A stretch of 62,018 nucleotides of DNA from Anaerolineae bacterium (lineage in GTDB: Bacteria > Chloroflexota > Anaerolineae > Aggregatilineales > Phototrophicaceae): NCBI GenBank assembly GCA_022843745.1, contig JALHNB010000043.1:1-62018 (forward strand). The letters run 5' to 3'. Each line of letters opens with the position of its first letter. Positions within the stretch are counted from its first letter, which is position 1. Of the stretch, positions 42,190-52,600 are shown piece after piece. The translations under genes were made by a program, and so were the position numbers. Below the pieces are notes generated by a model, which saw only the letters and a list, made by a program, of their open reading frames with translations, was not told the origin of the DNA and made no database searches.

Positions 42190-42506
42190 TCGTCTTTGTC
42201 CTCACTGTTGTCCTCACCCCAATCACCGAGGCGACGGCGGCGACGTTTGGCACGTTGTGCTTTAACCCATTCCACCGGGTCTTCGATTTCTGGGTCAACA
42301 AACTCTATCGGCCCGATCTCGTCCATCAGTTGTTTGAGTGACTTGCCCCAGTGTTCTTCGGGCTGTTTCTCAGCAGAGTCTTCCATATCGCGCTCGACAG
42401 ATGACGCAACCTGTTCGATCAGTTGAAGGCGCTCTTTTGGAGCTAATTTAAGCGCCAGTGCCAGCGCTTCTTCCAATGGTGTGGTCGTATTCATCGCATT
42501 ATCCAT
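42186..42506 (-). CDS. Antitoxin of the VapBC-like pair
   Basis: The 106-aa protein has an N-terminal helix pair (LEEALALALKLAPKERLQLI) like addiction-module component proteins, then an acidic and basic tail containing HWGKSLKQLMDEIGPIEFVD, EIEDPVEWVKAQR and RLGDWGED. The tail motif recurs in the protein at 56791-57066 and in a fragment at 55160-55222, defining a local family. It is expected to bind and neutralise the PIN toxin and to autoregulate the operon. Start at 42506 (MDNAM) or 42494 (MNTTTP) is not decided by a ribosome binding site. Confidence 0.82.
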   Translation of the reverse strand: MDNAMNTTTPLEEALALALKLAPKERLQLIEQVASSVERDMEDSAEKQPEEHWGKSLKQLMDEIGPIEFVDPEIEDPVEWVKAQRAKRRRRRLGDWGEDNSEDKDE

Positions 42507-42701
42507 CTACCAGATTGTCTGGCTATTCTTCCAACACCTTCTCACAATTATACCTTAAACCCACCGCCCATTGATGATTTTATCTCGCAAAATTCTCGGT
42601 TATGCCCGCACAAAACGCCTGCCGAATCTGCCGATGGCATCTACGGCGATAATCTTATAGGATGTGTAGTGAAAGGCTATATTAATCGAGAGGAATCGCC
42701 C

Positions 42702-43163
42702 ATGACCACCACATTCGAAATCGCCACCGCCGCCGACGCAGAGATCATGGTCAAAGTGCAGATCGCCGCGTTCCACAACGACTCAAAACTTTACCCCGGC
42801 CTCCCCCTCGACGGCCCACCGGGTTACGACTCCGTTGAGGCGTTCCTGCAAAAAATCGGCGAATGCCACTACTACAAAATTCTCGTGGACGGGCAGATCG
42901 TCGGCGGGATGACCGTGTATGATGAGGGCGACGGGCATATGCACCTCGACCTCATCTACATCGATCCCGAACACCACAATCACGGCATCGGCACGGAGGC
43001 CATCCACTTCATCGAGAAAGCCCACCCCGCCAGCAAATGGACGCTGCATACGCCGCTGTATGCCATTCGTAACCAGCATTTTTACGAGAAATTCGGCTAT
43101 GTCAAAATGGGCGAAGAAACCTACCCCGACATCGTTCTGATCTCTTACGAGAAGCAAATCTAA
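42702..43163 (+). CDS. GNAT-family acetyltransferase
   Basis: The 153-aa protein matches the GNAT fold: MTTTFEIATAADAEIMVKVQ, then DLIYIDPEHHNHGIGTEAIH, where the pyrophosphate loop HNHGIGTEA stands for the R/Q-x-x-G-x-A motif, and NQHFYEKFGYVKMGEE at the end. It transfers an acetyl group from acetyl-CoA to an unknown amine. Start 42702 has AGAGGA 7 nt upstream. It converges on the SGNH hydrolase gene with 3 nt between stops. Confidence 0.88.
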   Translation: MTTTFEIATAADAEIMVKVQIAAFHNDSKLYPGLPLDGPPGYDSVEAFLQKIGECHYYKILVDGQIVGGMTVYDEGDGHMHLDLIYIDPEHHNHGIGTEAIHFIEKAHPASKWTLHTPLYAIRNQHFYEKFGYVKMGEETYPDIVLISYEKQI

Positions 43164-43166
43164 AAA

Positions 43167-44180
43167 TCACATCACCTGCGTCAGGCTCGTGAGGATGACC
43201 TTCGCGTACTGCTGTGCGCCCTGCGGGTTTGGGTGCGCGACGGAGGCACGTGGCGCGGCAAATTCCCGCAGCGGAGACAGCCGATCCGCGTGGCGTTCGC
43301 AGGCTTTGCGGCGACCTTCCGCGATTTCCGGCGGGTCTTGCGGCGAAAAATCGGGATTGATTCCGAAGACCAGCGCTTCCGATGCGCCGATTGCATTTTC
43401 ATCCTCGAACAGCGGATCGACAAACACAATACCCCCAATGACTTCCGGCATCGCGCCTGTCAGATCGACAATCGCCTCGCGGATACACTGATGTGAATAA
43501 TCGCGGAAATGGGCGGCGCGTTCGATGAACGAATCCGTAAACACCGAACTGAACAGATTCACCACCCGTTCCTCGATCATCTTCGGCACGAGTGGCAGGT
43601 TGAAGCCGATCATTTTAAGATAGTTCTGGATCATATTTTCTTCGGATTTTTCGCTAAAAAATTTATAGAATCCCGCCACCATGATGATCGCATTCGGGAA
43701 ACAGTGGCAGACCTTTTCGAGCAGCAGCTTCATTTTGCGGTAAAAAGCGTCCTCAATTTCCTTATCGAGGTTCAGGTTCGCCAGGTTAATCACGCGCGTC
43801 GTGTCCACGTCATTGATGCCGCCGTTCAGCAGCACCAACCGCACACTTTCGTCGCGCTCTTTTCCGCCCAACGCCGTTTCGATCTGCTCAAAAATGGTCG
43901 GCTCACCGACAGGCACTTCGTTGGCGAACGGTCCGTCCAGCGGGGGTAAATTGCTTGGTGTATCCGGCTCACCGATCACCGCGCCGGAATGCGCCAGAAA
44001 AATGCACTCTACATCAAATCCCTGTCTGACGAGTTCCGCCATCACCAGCGTGTGAATTTTCTGATGCTCAAATAAGCCCTGCCCCCACATGATACTATCG
44101 CCCACTGCAATCATTTTGAAGCTGGCATCCACAGTTTCACCCTCAAGTGCATTGAAAAGTCCGCCGATTATAACGCTCAC
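43167..44180 (-). CDS. SGNH/GDSL-family hydrolase
   Basis: The 337-aa protein has block I AVGDSIMWGQGL with the Ser nucleophile, a block III NGGINDVD with Gly-x-Asn-Asp, and VAHPNPQGAQQYA with the catalytic His near the C-terminus. GDSL hydrolases act as esterases or acylhydrolases. The sequence is long for a bare SGNH domain, with extra segments around 110-230. No signal peptide, so it is probably cytoplasmic. The start is uncertain: GTG at 44180 keeps plausible N-terminal sequence, while ATG 44114 begins just at the GDS block. Confidence 0.82.
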   Translation of the reverse strand: MSVIIGGLFNALEGETVDASFKMIAVGDSIMWGQGLFEHQKIHTLVMAELVRQGFDVECIFLAHSGAVIGEPDTPSNLPPLDGPFANEVPVGEPTIFEQIETALGGKERDESVRLVLLNGGINDVDTTRVINLANLNLDKEIEDAFYRKMKLLLEKVCHCFPNAIIMVAGFYKFFSEKSEENMIQNYLKMIGFNLPLVPKMIEERVVNLFSSVFTDSFIERAAHFRDYSHQCIREAIVDLTGAMPEVIGGIVFVDPLFEDENAIGASEALVFGINPDFSPQDPPEIAEGRRKACERHADRLSPLREFAAPRASVAHPNPQGAQQYAKVILTSLTQVM

Positions 44181-44369
44181 GCCGCCGATTACCCCAAATC
44201 GCCCCCTCCCCTCACGATATTCTCACACCCCATACCGCCCTGCGTTCCTGCCTTCCCGTCATTACTCATTACTCGCCCCTCATCACTCCCCACAATACCA
44301 ATCCGACCACACACCAACATTTGCTGCAATCTCGGGTAAAATACCTGTCTTTTTCAGAAAGTTTCACCT

Positions 44370-45236
44370 ATGAAGCGAAGCGTCATCGGGTTTGCGTTTG
44401 CCATGTCTCTGGCAGGTACAATCGGTGTCGTCGTCACGCAGACCGGCCTCGATTCGCTGACGGCGGTTTTCTTTCGCTGCCTGATCGCGTCCATCTGCCT
44501 CGGCACATACGGCGTCTACAAGGGCTATTTCAGCCGCGAGATTTTCCGATCCGGCGAACTGCGCTATATCCTTCTGGGCGGCATCGCCCTCATCGCCAAC
44601 TGGATTCTGATTTTTCAGGGATTCCGCCTCGCCTCGCTCACCATCGCCGTCGCGACATTCTATGTCGAGCCATTTTTCCTGATCGCATTGGGCGTAATCC
44701 TGCTGAAGGAAAAATTCAACCGCACGACACTGGTCTGGACGGCAGTGGCTTTCGTCGGCCTTCTGCTGATTATCACGACCAATCAACAGGAAGCCACCGA
44801 AGGCAGCAATCTCCTGCTTGGTGTCGGCATGTCACTCGCGGCGGGGATGTGTTACGCGCTGGCGACCATTTTAGGCAAGAAAATCGTCAAAACGCCTGCC
44901 GTCGTCATGACGTTTATGCAGATGCTGCTCGGCACAATCGTGTTATTGCCACTGGCGCATGTCGGGGAAAACGTATCCTGGGGCTATGTGCTGCCGCTGG
45001 GCGCGGTGCATACGGCCTTTCTCTACGTTCTGATCTACCAGTCGATCCGTGACGTTCCGACTGGCCTGATCGCGCCGATCTCATTTTTCGATCCTGTCGT
45101 GACGATTTTGAGCGACGTGCTGATCTATTCGACCCTTCTCAGCGGCCTCCAGATCGTTGGTATCGTCGCCATTCTGGTCTCCGCCTTCTTCGCCAGCCAA
45201 CCACCCAAGCCGCAATTGGTGGCCGAAAGCACGTGA
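44370..45236 (+). CDS. EamA/DMT-family transporter
   Basis: The 288-aa protein has ten hydrophobic segments in two EamA halves; the first half contains LTAVFFRCLIASICL and the second LLGVGMSLAAGMCYALATIL and APISFFDPVVTILSDVLIYS. Drug/metabolite transporter family members export metabolites such as amino acids or nucleosides; the substrate is unknown. The C-terminus is cytoplasmic and short. It is separated from the SGNH gene by a divergent spacer of 189 nt. Confidence 0.9.
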   Translation: MKRSVIGFAFAMSLAGTIGVVVTQTGLDSLTAVFFRCLIASICLGTYGVYKGYFSREIFRSGELRYILLGGIALIANWILIFQGFRLASLTIAVATFYVEPFFLIALGVILLKEKFNRTTLVWTAVAFVGLLLIITTNQQEATEGSNLLLGVGMSLAAGMCYALATILGKKIVKTPAVVMTFMQMLLGTIVLLPLAHVGENVSWGYVLPLGAVHTAFLYVLIYQSIRDVPTGLIAPISFFDPVVTILSDVLIYSTLLSGLQIVGIVAILVSAFFASQPPKPQLVAEST

Positions 45237-45323
45237 GTTAAACAACATGGTCGGTAACGATTTTCGTAGAGACATGATAATTGCCCTGTCCCGCAAATAA
45301 ATCGGTCATCGCGAACCGTTTTC

Positions 45324-45346
45324 GTAGGGGCGCAAGGCTTGCGCCC
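45324..45346. repeat. GTAGGGGCG-family hairpin
   Basis: GGGCGCAAG pairs with CTTGCGCCC across a short loop, between the convergent EamA and LysR genes. Confidence 0.65.
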
Positions 45347-45364
45347 GAATTTGCGGATAGACAC

Positions 45365-46228
45365 TTAAATCCCAACCTCCGCCCCATCCTCCAGCCAGAT
45401 ACACGCCGCCAGCGCGATCATCGCTTCCGTCCGCTGATTCGGGCTGTGGATCAAATCCAGATCAATGTCCGGCAGTTCAGGGAATCCGTCGCGAACGCCG
45501 AGAATTCTGAGGGTTTTTGGCACACTGGAACGTGGCATCGCGGCGATGGCTAACCCGCTGTGAGCAACAGACAGCAGCGCCGCCAGATGAGGGCTGCTGA
45601 ACGCAATCCGCGTCTGCCGCCCCGCCTGCAAAAGCGCGTTGATGGCATACTGCCGCGCGAAACACTCCTCCTGAAACACCGCCAGCGGAACCGGGTTTTT
45701 GAGATGGGTCGCGTGTCGCGGTGATGTCGCCCACACCAGTCGTTCGCGCTTCACAAATTGGCCTGCTGGCCTGCCGGGGATGCGCGAGATCAAAGCCAGA
45801 TCAACCTCGCCCATATCGACCATTTCGATCAGGCGAGGCGTGGTTTCGCACTGCACCTCCACCACAATCTGCGGCTGATTTTCGGCGAACTGCTCCAGAA
45901 TTTGCGGCAAAATGCCCGCGGCGTAGTCGTCCGGGATGCCAAAACGCACCTCGCCAGTCGGTTTCGTATCGGATAACACGCCCCAGGCCTCGTCTTGCAG
46001 CGCCAGAATGCGATGAGCATAACTCAGCAGTTCCACGCCTTTTGGTGTCAGGCTGACCGCCGGACGTTCGCGCACGAATACCGGATGCCCGATCATTTCC
46101 TCCAGGCGGTTAATCTGCATACTCACCGCCGATTGTGTCCGGTGGACTCGTTTCGCCGCGCGTTGAAAGCTGCCTGTCTCGGCTATCGTCACGAACGTTC
46201 GCAAAAGCTCAGGGTCAATCTGCCACAT
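45365..46228 (-). CDS. LysR-family transcriptional regulator
   Basis: The 287-aa protein begins IDPELLRTFVTIAETGSFQR, with a winged HTH in the first 60 residues (AKRVHRTQSAVSMQINRLEE) and an effector-binding domain from about 90. LysR proteins bind a coinducer and activate an adjacent, usually divergent, gene; the LysE-type exporter at 46567 is divergent. The start at 46228 has GAAGGT 7 nt upstream; a TTG at 46243 would extend it by five residues. The target promoter should lie in 46229-46566. Confidence 0.92.
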   Translation of the reverse strand: MWQIDPELLRTFVTIAETGSFQRAAKRVHRTQSAVSMQINRLEEMIGHPVFVRERPAVSLTPKGVELLSYAHRILALQDEAWGVLSDTKPTGEVRFGIPDDYAAGILPQILEQFAENQPQIVVEVQCETTPRLIEMVDMGEVDLALISRIPGRPAGQFVKRERLVWATSPRHATHLKNPVPLAVFQEECFARQYAINALLQAGRQTRIAFSSPHLAALLSVAHSGLAIAAMPRSSVPKTLRILGVRDGFPELPDIDLDLIHSPNQRTEAMIALAACIWLEDGAEVGI

Positions 46229-46566
46229 CGCTAGTACCTTCAATTTTTTTGAACTTACCTATCAATTATATCAATTTGATTGTTGCACGCGCCAGTTCTA
46301 GAATGCGGCGCTATCGAAAAGTCGTTAGTCAATAGCTCTTAGCTTGTAGTCGTTAGTTGCATTGTCGCAAAGTTTACGCTCCGCCGCCGTAGGCTGGAAG
46401 CCATACGGCTAATGAAGAAAGCCCGCTGAAGCGGACTGGTGGAACTATCAGGAGTGTAACTAGTCGCCTTTAGGCGGCTTTTTACCATTAGCCATCGGGC
46501 TTTTAGCCCCTGGCGTGAAATAGCTTGCAGCACACTATCGACCACCACCAACAAAGGTACATTCCC
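46229..46566. other. 338-bp divergent spacer of lysR/lysE-like genes
   Basis: The region between the divergent regulator and exporter genes holds the second four-hairpin element (46387-46515) on the exporter side. The 160 bp next to the regulator start carry AT-rich sequence (TATCAATTATATCAATTTGA near 46259) that may contain the promoters and the LysR site. No T-N11-A box could be chosen with confidence. Confidence 0.6.
46387..46515 (+). repeat. Four-hairpin repeat element, copy B
   Basis: It is built from GCCGTAGG, a GCCCGCT/AGCGGAC-like stem, a GTCGCC/GGCGGC-like stem and GCCCCTGGC, in the same order and orientation as the copy at 61659-61790. It is the most diverged of the three. Confidence 0.75.
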
Positions 46567-47169
46567 ATGTGGCTACTCATTCTCGCGCTCATCCCGTTCG
46601 CCTTTTCCATGACCATCAGCCCTGGGCCGAGCAACATTCTCGTGCTGATGACCTCGACGAATTTCGGCTATCGTCGCACCATCCCCGTGATTCTCGGCCT
46701 GTCGCTCGGACTGGCAGGCCTGATCTTCGCCGTCGGGCTGGGCTTGAGCCAGGTGTTTACGGCCTACCCTGCCCTGCACACGATTCTGAAATACGTGAGC
46801 ATCGCTTATCTGCTGTATCTGGCGTGGCGCATCGCCCGTTCGAGCCAATTTAATGCCGACTCCGAGCAGAAAAAAGCCATGACTTTTTTTGAATGTCTGC
46901 TTTTGCAGCTTGTGAATCCCAAAGCCTGGATCGTCTCAATCAGCACTGTTGCCGCCTATTCCAGCGACGAGCATAATCTGCTGTTTCAGACCGTGACGAT
47001 GTTTGCAGTTTTTGTGGTTGCCGCCGTCATCTCGCTTTCGACGTGGGCGGTCTTCGGCACGGTGATCGCGCGACTGCTCCAATCACCCAAATCCATCCGA
47101 ATTTTCAATGTGACACTGGCGGCTGTTCTCGTGCTGTCGCTCATCCCGCTGCTGAATTTCAATACATGA
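46567..47169 (+). CDS. LysE-family amino acid exporter
   Basis: The 200-aa membrane protein has six hydrophobic segments, MWLLILALIPFAFSMTISPG with the SPGPSN loop typical of LysE/RhtB translocators, and a middle segment with LVNPKAWIVSISTV. The family exports amino acids such as lysine, arginine, threonine or homoserine. Start 46567 gives the standard N-terminus; an upstream frame from 46525 adds 14 residues. Likely controlled by the divergent LysR gene. Confidence 0.9.
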   Translation: MWLLILALIPFAFSMTISPGPSNILVLMTSTNFGYRRTIPVILGLSLGLAGLIFAVGLGLSQVFTAYPALHTILKYVSIAYLLYLAWRIARSSQFNADSEQKKAMTFFECLLLQLVNPKAWIVSISTVAAYSSDEHNLLFQTVTMFAVFVVAAVISLSTWAVFGTVIARLLQSPKSIRIFNVTLAAVLVLSLIPLLNFNT

Positions 47170-47256
47170 TCTTTTCAGCGCTCACGGTTATGACAAATCC
47201 CTGAATATTCGTTTATGATGGGTAGATAGGCCGCTAGCAGCGAAGGGATAGTAACT

Positions 47257-47538
47257 ATGCTCACTGAAGACAAAATAAACGAGATACCCGAATGGTTTGA
47301 TGCCAAGCCTTTGAGTGAGTTTATTGCCGTCCTCGCGAACGAACTCAGAATGGATCTTGAAACTATTAGGGCGGCGGCAGAAGTTATGAAATTGGAACAA
47401 GCGTTAAAAACCAAAGCATATAATGGTGAAGAACTTGACCTTGTGCAGCTTGTGACCAATTCTGTTGAACACGCCCATGAGTTACTCTCCCAGGTCATCA
47501 GGCAGGCCAAAATTCGCGAAGGCCGTGCAACTGAATAG
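47257..47538 (+). CDS. Small protein resembling a lone histidine-kinase dimerisation helix
   Basis: The 93-aa protein has no enzymatic domain. The stretch FIAVLANELRMDLETI reads like the HisKA phospho-acceptor region (F-x-x-x-x-SHELR-x-P-L), but the His is replaced by Asn (ANELR). A second helix, LVQLVTNSVEHAHELLSQVI, completes a likely helical hairpin. It could be an inert dimerisation partner or unrelated. AAGGGA lies about 7 nt before the ATG. It is an isolated gene. Confidence 0.6.
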   Translation: MLTEDKINEIPEWFDAKPLSEFIAVLANELRMDLETIRAAAEVMKLEQALKTKAYNGEELDLVQLVTNSVEHAHELLSQVIRQAKIREGRATE

Positions 47539-47645
47539 CGACACCGCGATTCCGCACGCATCACTCTCCCCTCCTGGCCCCGCATTGACTCCCCGCCCCC
47601 ACATGACTTACACTACTTGTAACAAAATTCACAGGATACCCGCAC

Positions 47646-48428
47646 ATGGTCGAGGCGCTCGATAACCTGATTCAACCGCTGTACACGATGCCGCTGGAAA
47701 GCGCTGCCCTGTGGGTGTTGGCGGAAAACACGCTCATTTTTATTGCCGCGCTGGTCATCGGTCATTTTGCCGTCAAAATCTTCAAAGCTCATGCCATCAC
47801 CGACCTACCACCGCCGCCGATCACCGCCATCGAGATCATCCTGGCGATTTCCTGCGTCCTGTTCAATTCGCTCATCACCTGGGTCGGCGTGGTGTTGTGG
47901 CGTGTGGGTATCATCCAACTGCGACCCGCAGACAGCATCATCGGCGTATTCGTCGATTGTGTGGTGCTGTTTTTGGCGATGGATTTCGCCATGTACGTGT
48001 TCCACCGCGTCGCCCATCACCCCCTGCTCTACCCGATCATCCACGACACGCATCACCGTTTCGACAACCCGCGCCCGTTGACGCTGTTCGTCCTCAATCC
48101 CTTCGAGACGTTGGGTTTTGGCGCACTCTGGCTGGTCGTGATCTCGGTTTATCACGCCACGTTCGTTGGCATGATCGTCTATCTCACGCTGAATGTCGCT
48201 TTCGGCCTGATCGGACATCTCGGTGTCGAGCCGTTCCCGCGCCGCTGGCTGGAACTACCCGTCATCCGGTACATCTCCACCAGCACGTTTCACGCCGAGC
48301 ATCATCAGGATCGCCACCACAACTACGGCTTCTACACCGTCATCTGGGATCGGCTGTTCGGCACGCTCTCGCCGGATTACATCGACGAATTCCAATCCGC
48401 CGCCCACCGTAACGTCATTCGCCCCTAG
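47646..48428 (+). CDS. Sterol desaturase/fatty acid hydroxylase family protein
   Basis: The 260-aa membrane protein has four or five hydrophobic segments and the three histidine boxes HRVAHH, HDTHHRF and HAEHHQDRHH of the di-iron membrane oxygenases. These insert oxygen into or desaturate a lipid tail. The substrate, sterol, carotenoid or fatty acid, cannot be read. GGATA precedes the ATG weakly. It converges on the hydroxyacid dehydrogenase gene with an 18-nt gap. Confidence 0.92.
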   Translation: MVEALDNLIQPLYTMPLESAALWVLAENTLIFIAALVIGHFAVKIFKAHAITDLPPPPITAIEIILAISCVLFNSLITWVGVVLWRVGIIQLRPADSIIGVFVDCVVLFLAMDFAMYVFHRVAHHPLLYPIIHDTHHRFDNPRPLTLFVLNPFETLGFGALWLVVISVYHATFVGMIVYLTLNVAFGLIGHLGVEPFPRRWLELPVIRYISTSTFHAEHHQDRHHNYGFYTVIWDRLFGTLSPDYIDEFQSAAHRNVIRP

Positions 48429-48446
48429 CGAAAACGGGTCAAACGC

Positions 48447-49463
48447 TTACCCCCTCAACTGGATATATTCAGGCTGGGCTTGCTGCATCATCGTCGGGAC
48501 GCGATCACTGCAAATCGCTTCAATATCATCGGCGACAAAGCGCCCGACATTGAGCAGTGCTTCCACGTTTGCCCCGGCGCGATGGGACGACAGCACCGCA
48601 TGGTCGGCTTTGCGAATCGGGTGATCTTTGGGCAGCGGCTCCTGCGGGAAAACATCGATTCCGGCGATAAAACACCCCGCCAGCAGCATCTCCGTCAGCG
48701 CATCGAAATCGACCACGTGCGAACGACTAAGCAGGATGAAAACGGAGTCAGGCCGGATGAGCGATAATTTTTCGCGATCCAGCAGAGCGCGGTTGGAGGC
48801 GCTGGGAACTGCCAGCACAAAGATGACTTTCGATGTGGATAGCAAGGTGTCCAGGTCAACGGGGGTGACGTTATGCCCGCGCAGATAGGTGTCTGTCAGC
48901 CAGGGGTCGAACACCTGGATCGGGCAGCCGAACGGCTCGATTAACGGCTTGAGCGCCTTCGCAAGCCCGCCGAACCCGATGAACCCGACCTGCTTGCCAT
49001 AAAGCGTAAACGGCGTACCCAGTTCGGTTTCAAAAGCCGTGTGGCTCCAGTTGGGTTCGTCCAGGCGGAAAGCACGGTCGGTATAGCTAATCTGCCGGGC
49101 GCAGTCCAGCGCTAACGCCAGCCCCAGCTCGGCGACGGCTGGCCCGAACGCCGGCGCGCAACTGAGTACACGGATGCTGCGCGAAAAACAGGCGGCGTAG
49201 TCCAAACTTTGGGGTGACGGGAAACCACCGCCGACTTCCAGAATTGCGCGTAGGCCTGGAAAACGATTCACATCGCCGTGTCGCCAACTCCCGCAGATGA
49301 TGGCGACAATTTCATCGCGCACTTTATCAAGTTCCGCTTCCGGCATGGGATCATCATGTCCCCATATCACGTCGGCGGCGTTGTATACGCGCTGGAGGTC
49401 TTCACCCGTGAAAATCGTTTCGAGCTGCCGGAATGAAGGGTCGAGTATAATTTTGGGTTTCAT
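48447..49463 (-). CDS. D-isomer-specific 2-hydroxyacid dehydrogenase
   Basis: The 338-aa protein has the NAD-binding GFIGFGGLAKALKPLIEPFG motif in a Rossmann fold at about 155-285. The catalytic set is likely Arg in LLSRSHVVD, Glu in DVFPQEPLP and His in LSSHRAG. The family reduces 2-keto acids to D-2-hydroxy acids (phosphoglycerate, lactate, glycerate and others). The glycine pattern GxGGxA is a mild variant of GxGxxG. No ribosome binding site is clear at ATG 49463. Confidence 0.88.
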   Translation of the reverse strand: MKPKIILDPSFRQLETIFTGEDLQRVYNAADVIWGHDDPMPEAELDKVRDEIVAIICGSWRHGDVNRFPGLRAILEVGGGFPSPQSLDYAACFSRSIRVLSCAPAFGPAVAELGLALALDCARQISYTDRAFRLDEPNWSHTAFETELGTPFTLYGKQVGFIGFGGLAKALKPLIEPFGCPIQVFDPWLTDTYLRGHNVTPVDLDTLLSTSKVIFVLAVPSASNRALLDREKLSLIRPDSVFILLSRSHVVDFDALTEMLLAGCFIAGIDVFPQEPLPKDHPIRKADHAVLSSHRAGANVEALLNVGRFVADDIEAICSDRVPTMMQQAQPEYIQLRG

Positions 49464-49652
49464 AAAGGTTTGCTACTTTTGTAAAATTATCGGGTCATAA
49501 ATAGGCCAAGTCCGGCGAAGTATACCCTTTCCAGTCGGTCTGCCCAAAGGTGAAATGGCTCACATTGCATATTCATTTCAACTTTCTCACAAGACATTTT
49601 GGAAAAAGTTGTGCCTCATCCCTCAAAGGTTCTAATGATAGATATGCTGCCA

Positions 49653-52600
49653 TTATCCCTGTGGAGCATTAACGTAAAAACTCTGGGTAGCACTCCAAGC
49701 TTTTGGCACACCATCCTGAATAGCCCGGATGCGCCAATGATACGCCCCGTGCCGCAAGTCAATAACTTCTACAAAAAGCGTACCCGCTTGTGTGGTGGCC
49801 GAAAATACAGGTGCGTTGTTAAATCGGAAGTCTGATGATACCTCAATCTCGTATTGGTCTGCCCAGCTCATTCCTCCCCAAGTCAGGGTAACAGGATTGT
49901 TTGAAAAGTAATGAAGATTAGGGGCGACATGAACAGGAGATTCGACGCTGATTGTGAAAATCTCACTCCATCCTGACGCAATACCATCGCTGTTAAGGGC
50001 GCGAACACGCCAATAATATGTCCCTATTAAGAGGGGTCTAAGAGGCTTATAAGTCGGTTGTGTAACGCGAATAGCTAAAGAATCAGCCGGGTTGCTTGGG
50101 TCAAGTTGTATCTCATAGGCTTTTGCGCCAGCGGGTACGGTCCACTTAAATGTGGGCTGAAGATTTGCAATAGTCGTGCTATGTACAGGACTCAGTAGTA
50201 CAGGTGCTTCAGTAGGCAATCCCAGTAAATTAGCCGTGAGTGTGAAACTGCTGGCATCCTCATCACTACTGGCAACCATGATATAGTAAGTCGTATTGGG
50301 TTCAACAATAACATCAAGCTGAAGGCTGTCTGAAGCAGTTTGCATTGCACCCACAGCCAGAGGATTTGCACCGCTTTCACAAGATATTTCGTTAAAATTT
50401 CCTGGCGAACCTGCCCAAACGGAAAGAACAGAAAGCCAGTTATTGCCTTCAATTTGCGTGCGCAGCGTGCGCTGAGTGCTGCTGGAGATACGATACCAGA
50501 GAGAACGATTCACATTTGCACCACAGCTTGGTGTTGGCTCACTTGCGACATGCGTAGCAAGTTCAAGAGAGCTTGTTTGTGGTGCTGCCACTACTGGCGC
50601 ATCAATTGGGTTGTCGTTACCAGGGCATCCAGCGGAAGGGGCTGTGAGAAAAGGCATATAGTCAACAAACTCGCCGACTGCAGCACCTGAGCCAGTACCG
50701 AAGCCTGACGGCCCATCGGATACACCCCACCAGTTATTCGTCGCATTTGCATCAGGACGGTCAGGATTGTTTCCTCCCTGGTATATGCCTTGCCCGGAAG
50801 TACCTACAATACAATTATTGTTGATCTGCGTCGGGGATAGGAAATAATTATAAATGAGGTTGTGATTGAGAAAAATATTTCCCCCAAGCGCACCCGATTC
50901 TTCGGTAACACGATTATCAAAAAGCGTGCTATCGGCAACGTGGAGCTGCACGTACCCATAACTGTGAATTGCCCCACCCTGGCGCGCCGTATTCCCACGA
51001 AATTCGCTATCCGTGATATAGCTGTTGTTACTATAAATCGCGCCGCCGGAAACCGAGGCCAGATTATCGTCAAATTGCGAGTTTTCAACGATCAGGCTTC
51101 CACTTTGATTGGCGGACTGCATGTGGGCCTCAATTGCGCCTCCCACTTGGGACATGTTATTTTTAAAGATGCTGTCACGAACGATGGTCCCTGTTCCATT
51201 CGCGTTAATTGCGCCACCGCCATTATCCGATTCATTATTTTCAAATTCGCTGGTTTCGATCACACCCGCGCTCATGGCGATGGCACCGCCGTCCTGTACC
51301 GCGCTGTTTCCCTGAAAATGACTGGAAGATACTGTCAAAACAGGGCATCTAATTGCACCTCCCGCCGTCGTTGTAGTAACTGTCGCTGAATTACTGATAA
51401 ACCATGACCCTGTGATATTTACATTTTGCGAACCCTGACAGCCAACGGCACCACCTATCGCGGCAGTATTCGACTCAAATTGAGAGTCAGCGATATTTAA
51501 ATCCCCAACCGTAAATATTGCCCCTCCATTCCCATGTGCGCGATTGTCGGTAAGGTAGCTATTGTTCCTGACCGCCAAAGTACCTAAATTCAGGATACCG
51601 CCGCCAGATCGCGTGTTGAGATCAGCGGGATTGAAATTTGGGATAGAGCCGCCGCTGATGGTCAAATTATCAAGCGTCAGCGCACCATTCTGTGCAACTG
51701 CCAGAATACGAAATTCGGGTGCGGCACTATCTCTGGTAATCGTCGCACCATTGCCAACAATAGCGATGGGTGCGGTGATTACAGGCAGTCCAGTTGGGCC
51801 ATAGGTGCTGTTGTCAATGGCTGTGAGGGTATAGCTGCCTGGTGCAAGGGAAATTTCATCAGCCAAAGAATCGGCATTAGCAGCATTGAGCGCGATAATT
51901 AGTTCTTCGACTTCACCCGCTAATACACTATATCCACTTGCTTCACCGTCATTAACTCCTTTAGGTTGGCAAGGGTTATTCGGATCATTCGAGACCCATG
52001 AAATGCCCGGAAGCGTTCTAATTGAGATCGATTGATCTTGTGCTTGTTCTCGTACTTCAAAATGAAGATGGGCACCTGTAGAATTTCCGCTATTGCCTGA
52101 CTCCGCAACATGTTCTCCTCGAGTTATACTACCGCTGGTCTTAATGAAAGAATCAAGATGAGCATACCAGCTTTCATAACCGTCTCCATGATCTATTTTC
52201 ATGAGATTTCCAAAGCCTTCGTTCCATGCGATGGACGCATCGGCAATCTGCCCTGAATGAGCCGCTAAAATATCAGTTCCCACAACAGGCATCCGAAAGT
52301 CGATGGCTTCTCCTGATTCATTTATATGCGTATCGGAACAGCCAGGGCCAGCGGTTATTGTAAAAGTACCTATAAATGGCAATCTGAGACTTGATAGGTT
52401 CGCTGCTTGAATATTTGCACTGGCATGTAATGTCGATTGCCTCTCCAGAATAGGTTGTGTTTTATTAAATACCTTTATAATTTGAAAAGACTGACGTATT
52501 TCTTTGACTTTATTTAAATCAGTCACATCGTAGACCGTTACGGCAAAGTAATATATTTTCCCATCGAAATCCCAGTAAGTAATTTCTCCAAATAAGTCCC

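Noticed and set aside
44114-44180. Definite start of the SGNH hydrolase at either GTG 44180 or ATG 44114
   Set aside because: No ribosome binding site favours one, so the longer form is given and the doubt stated.
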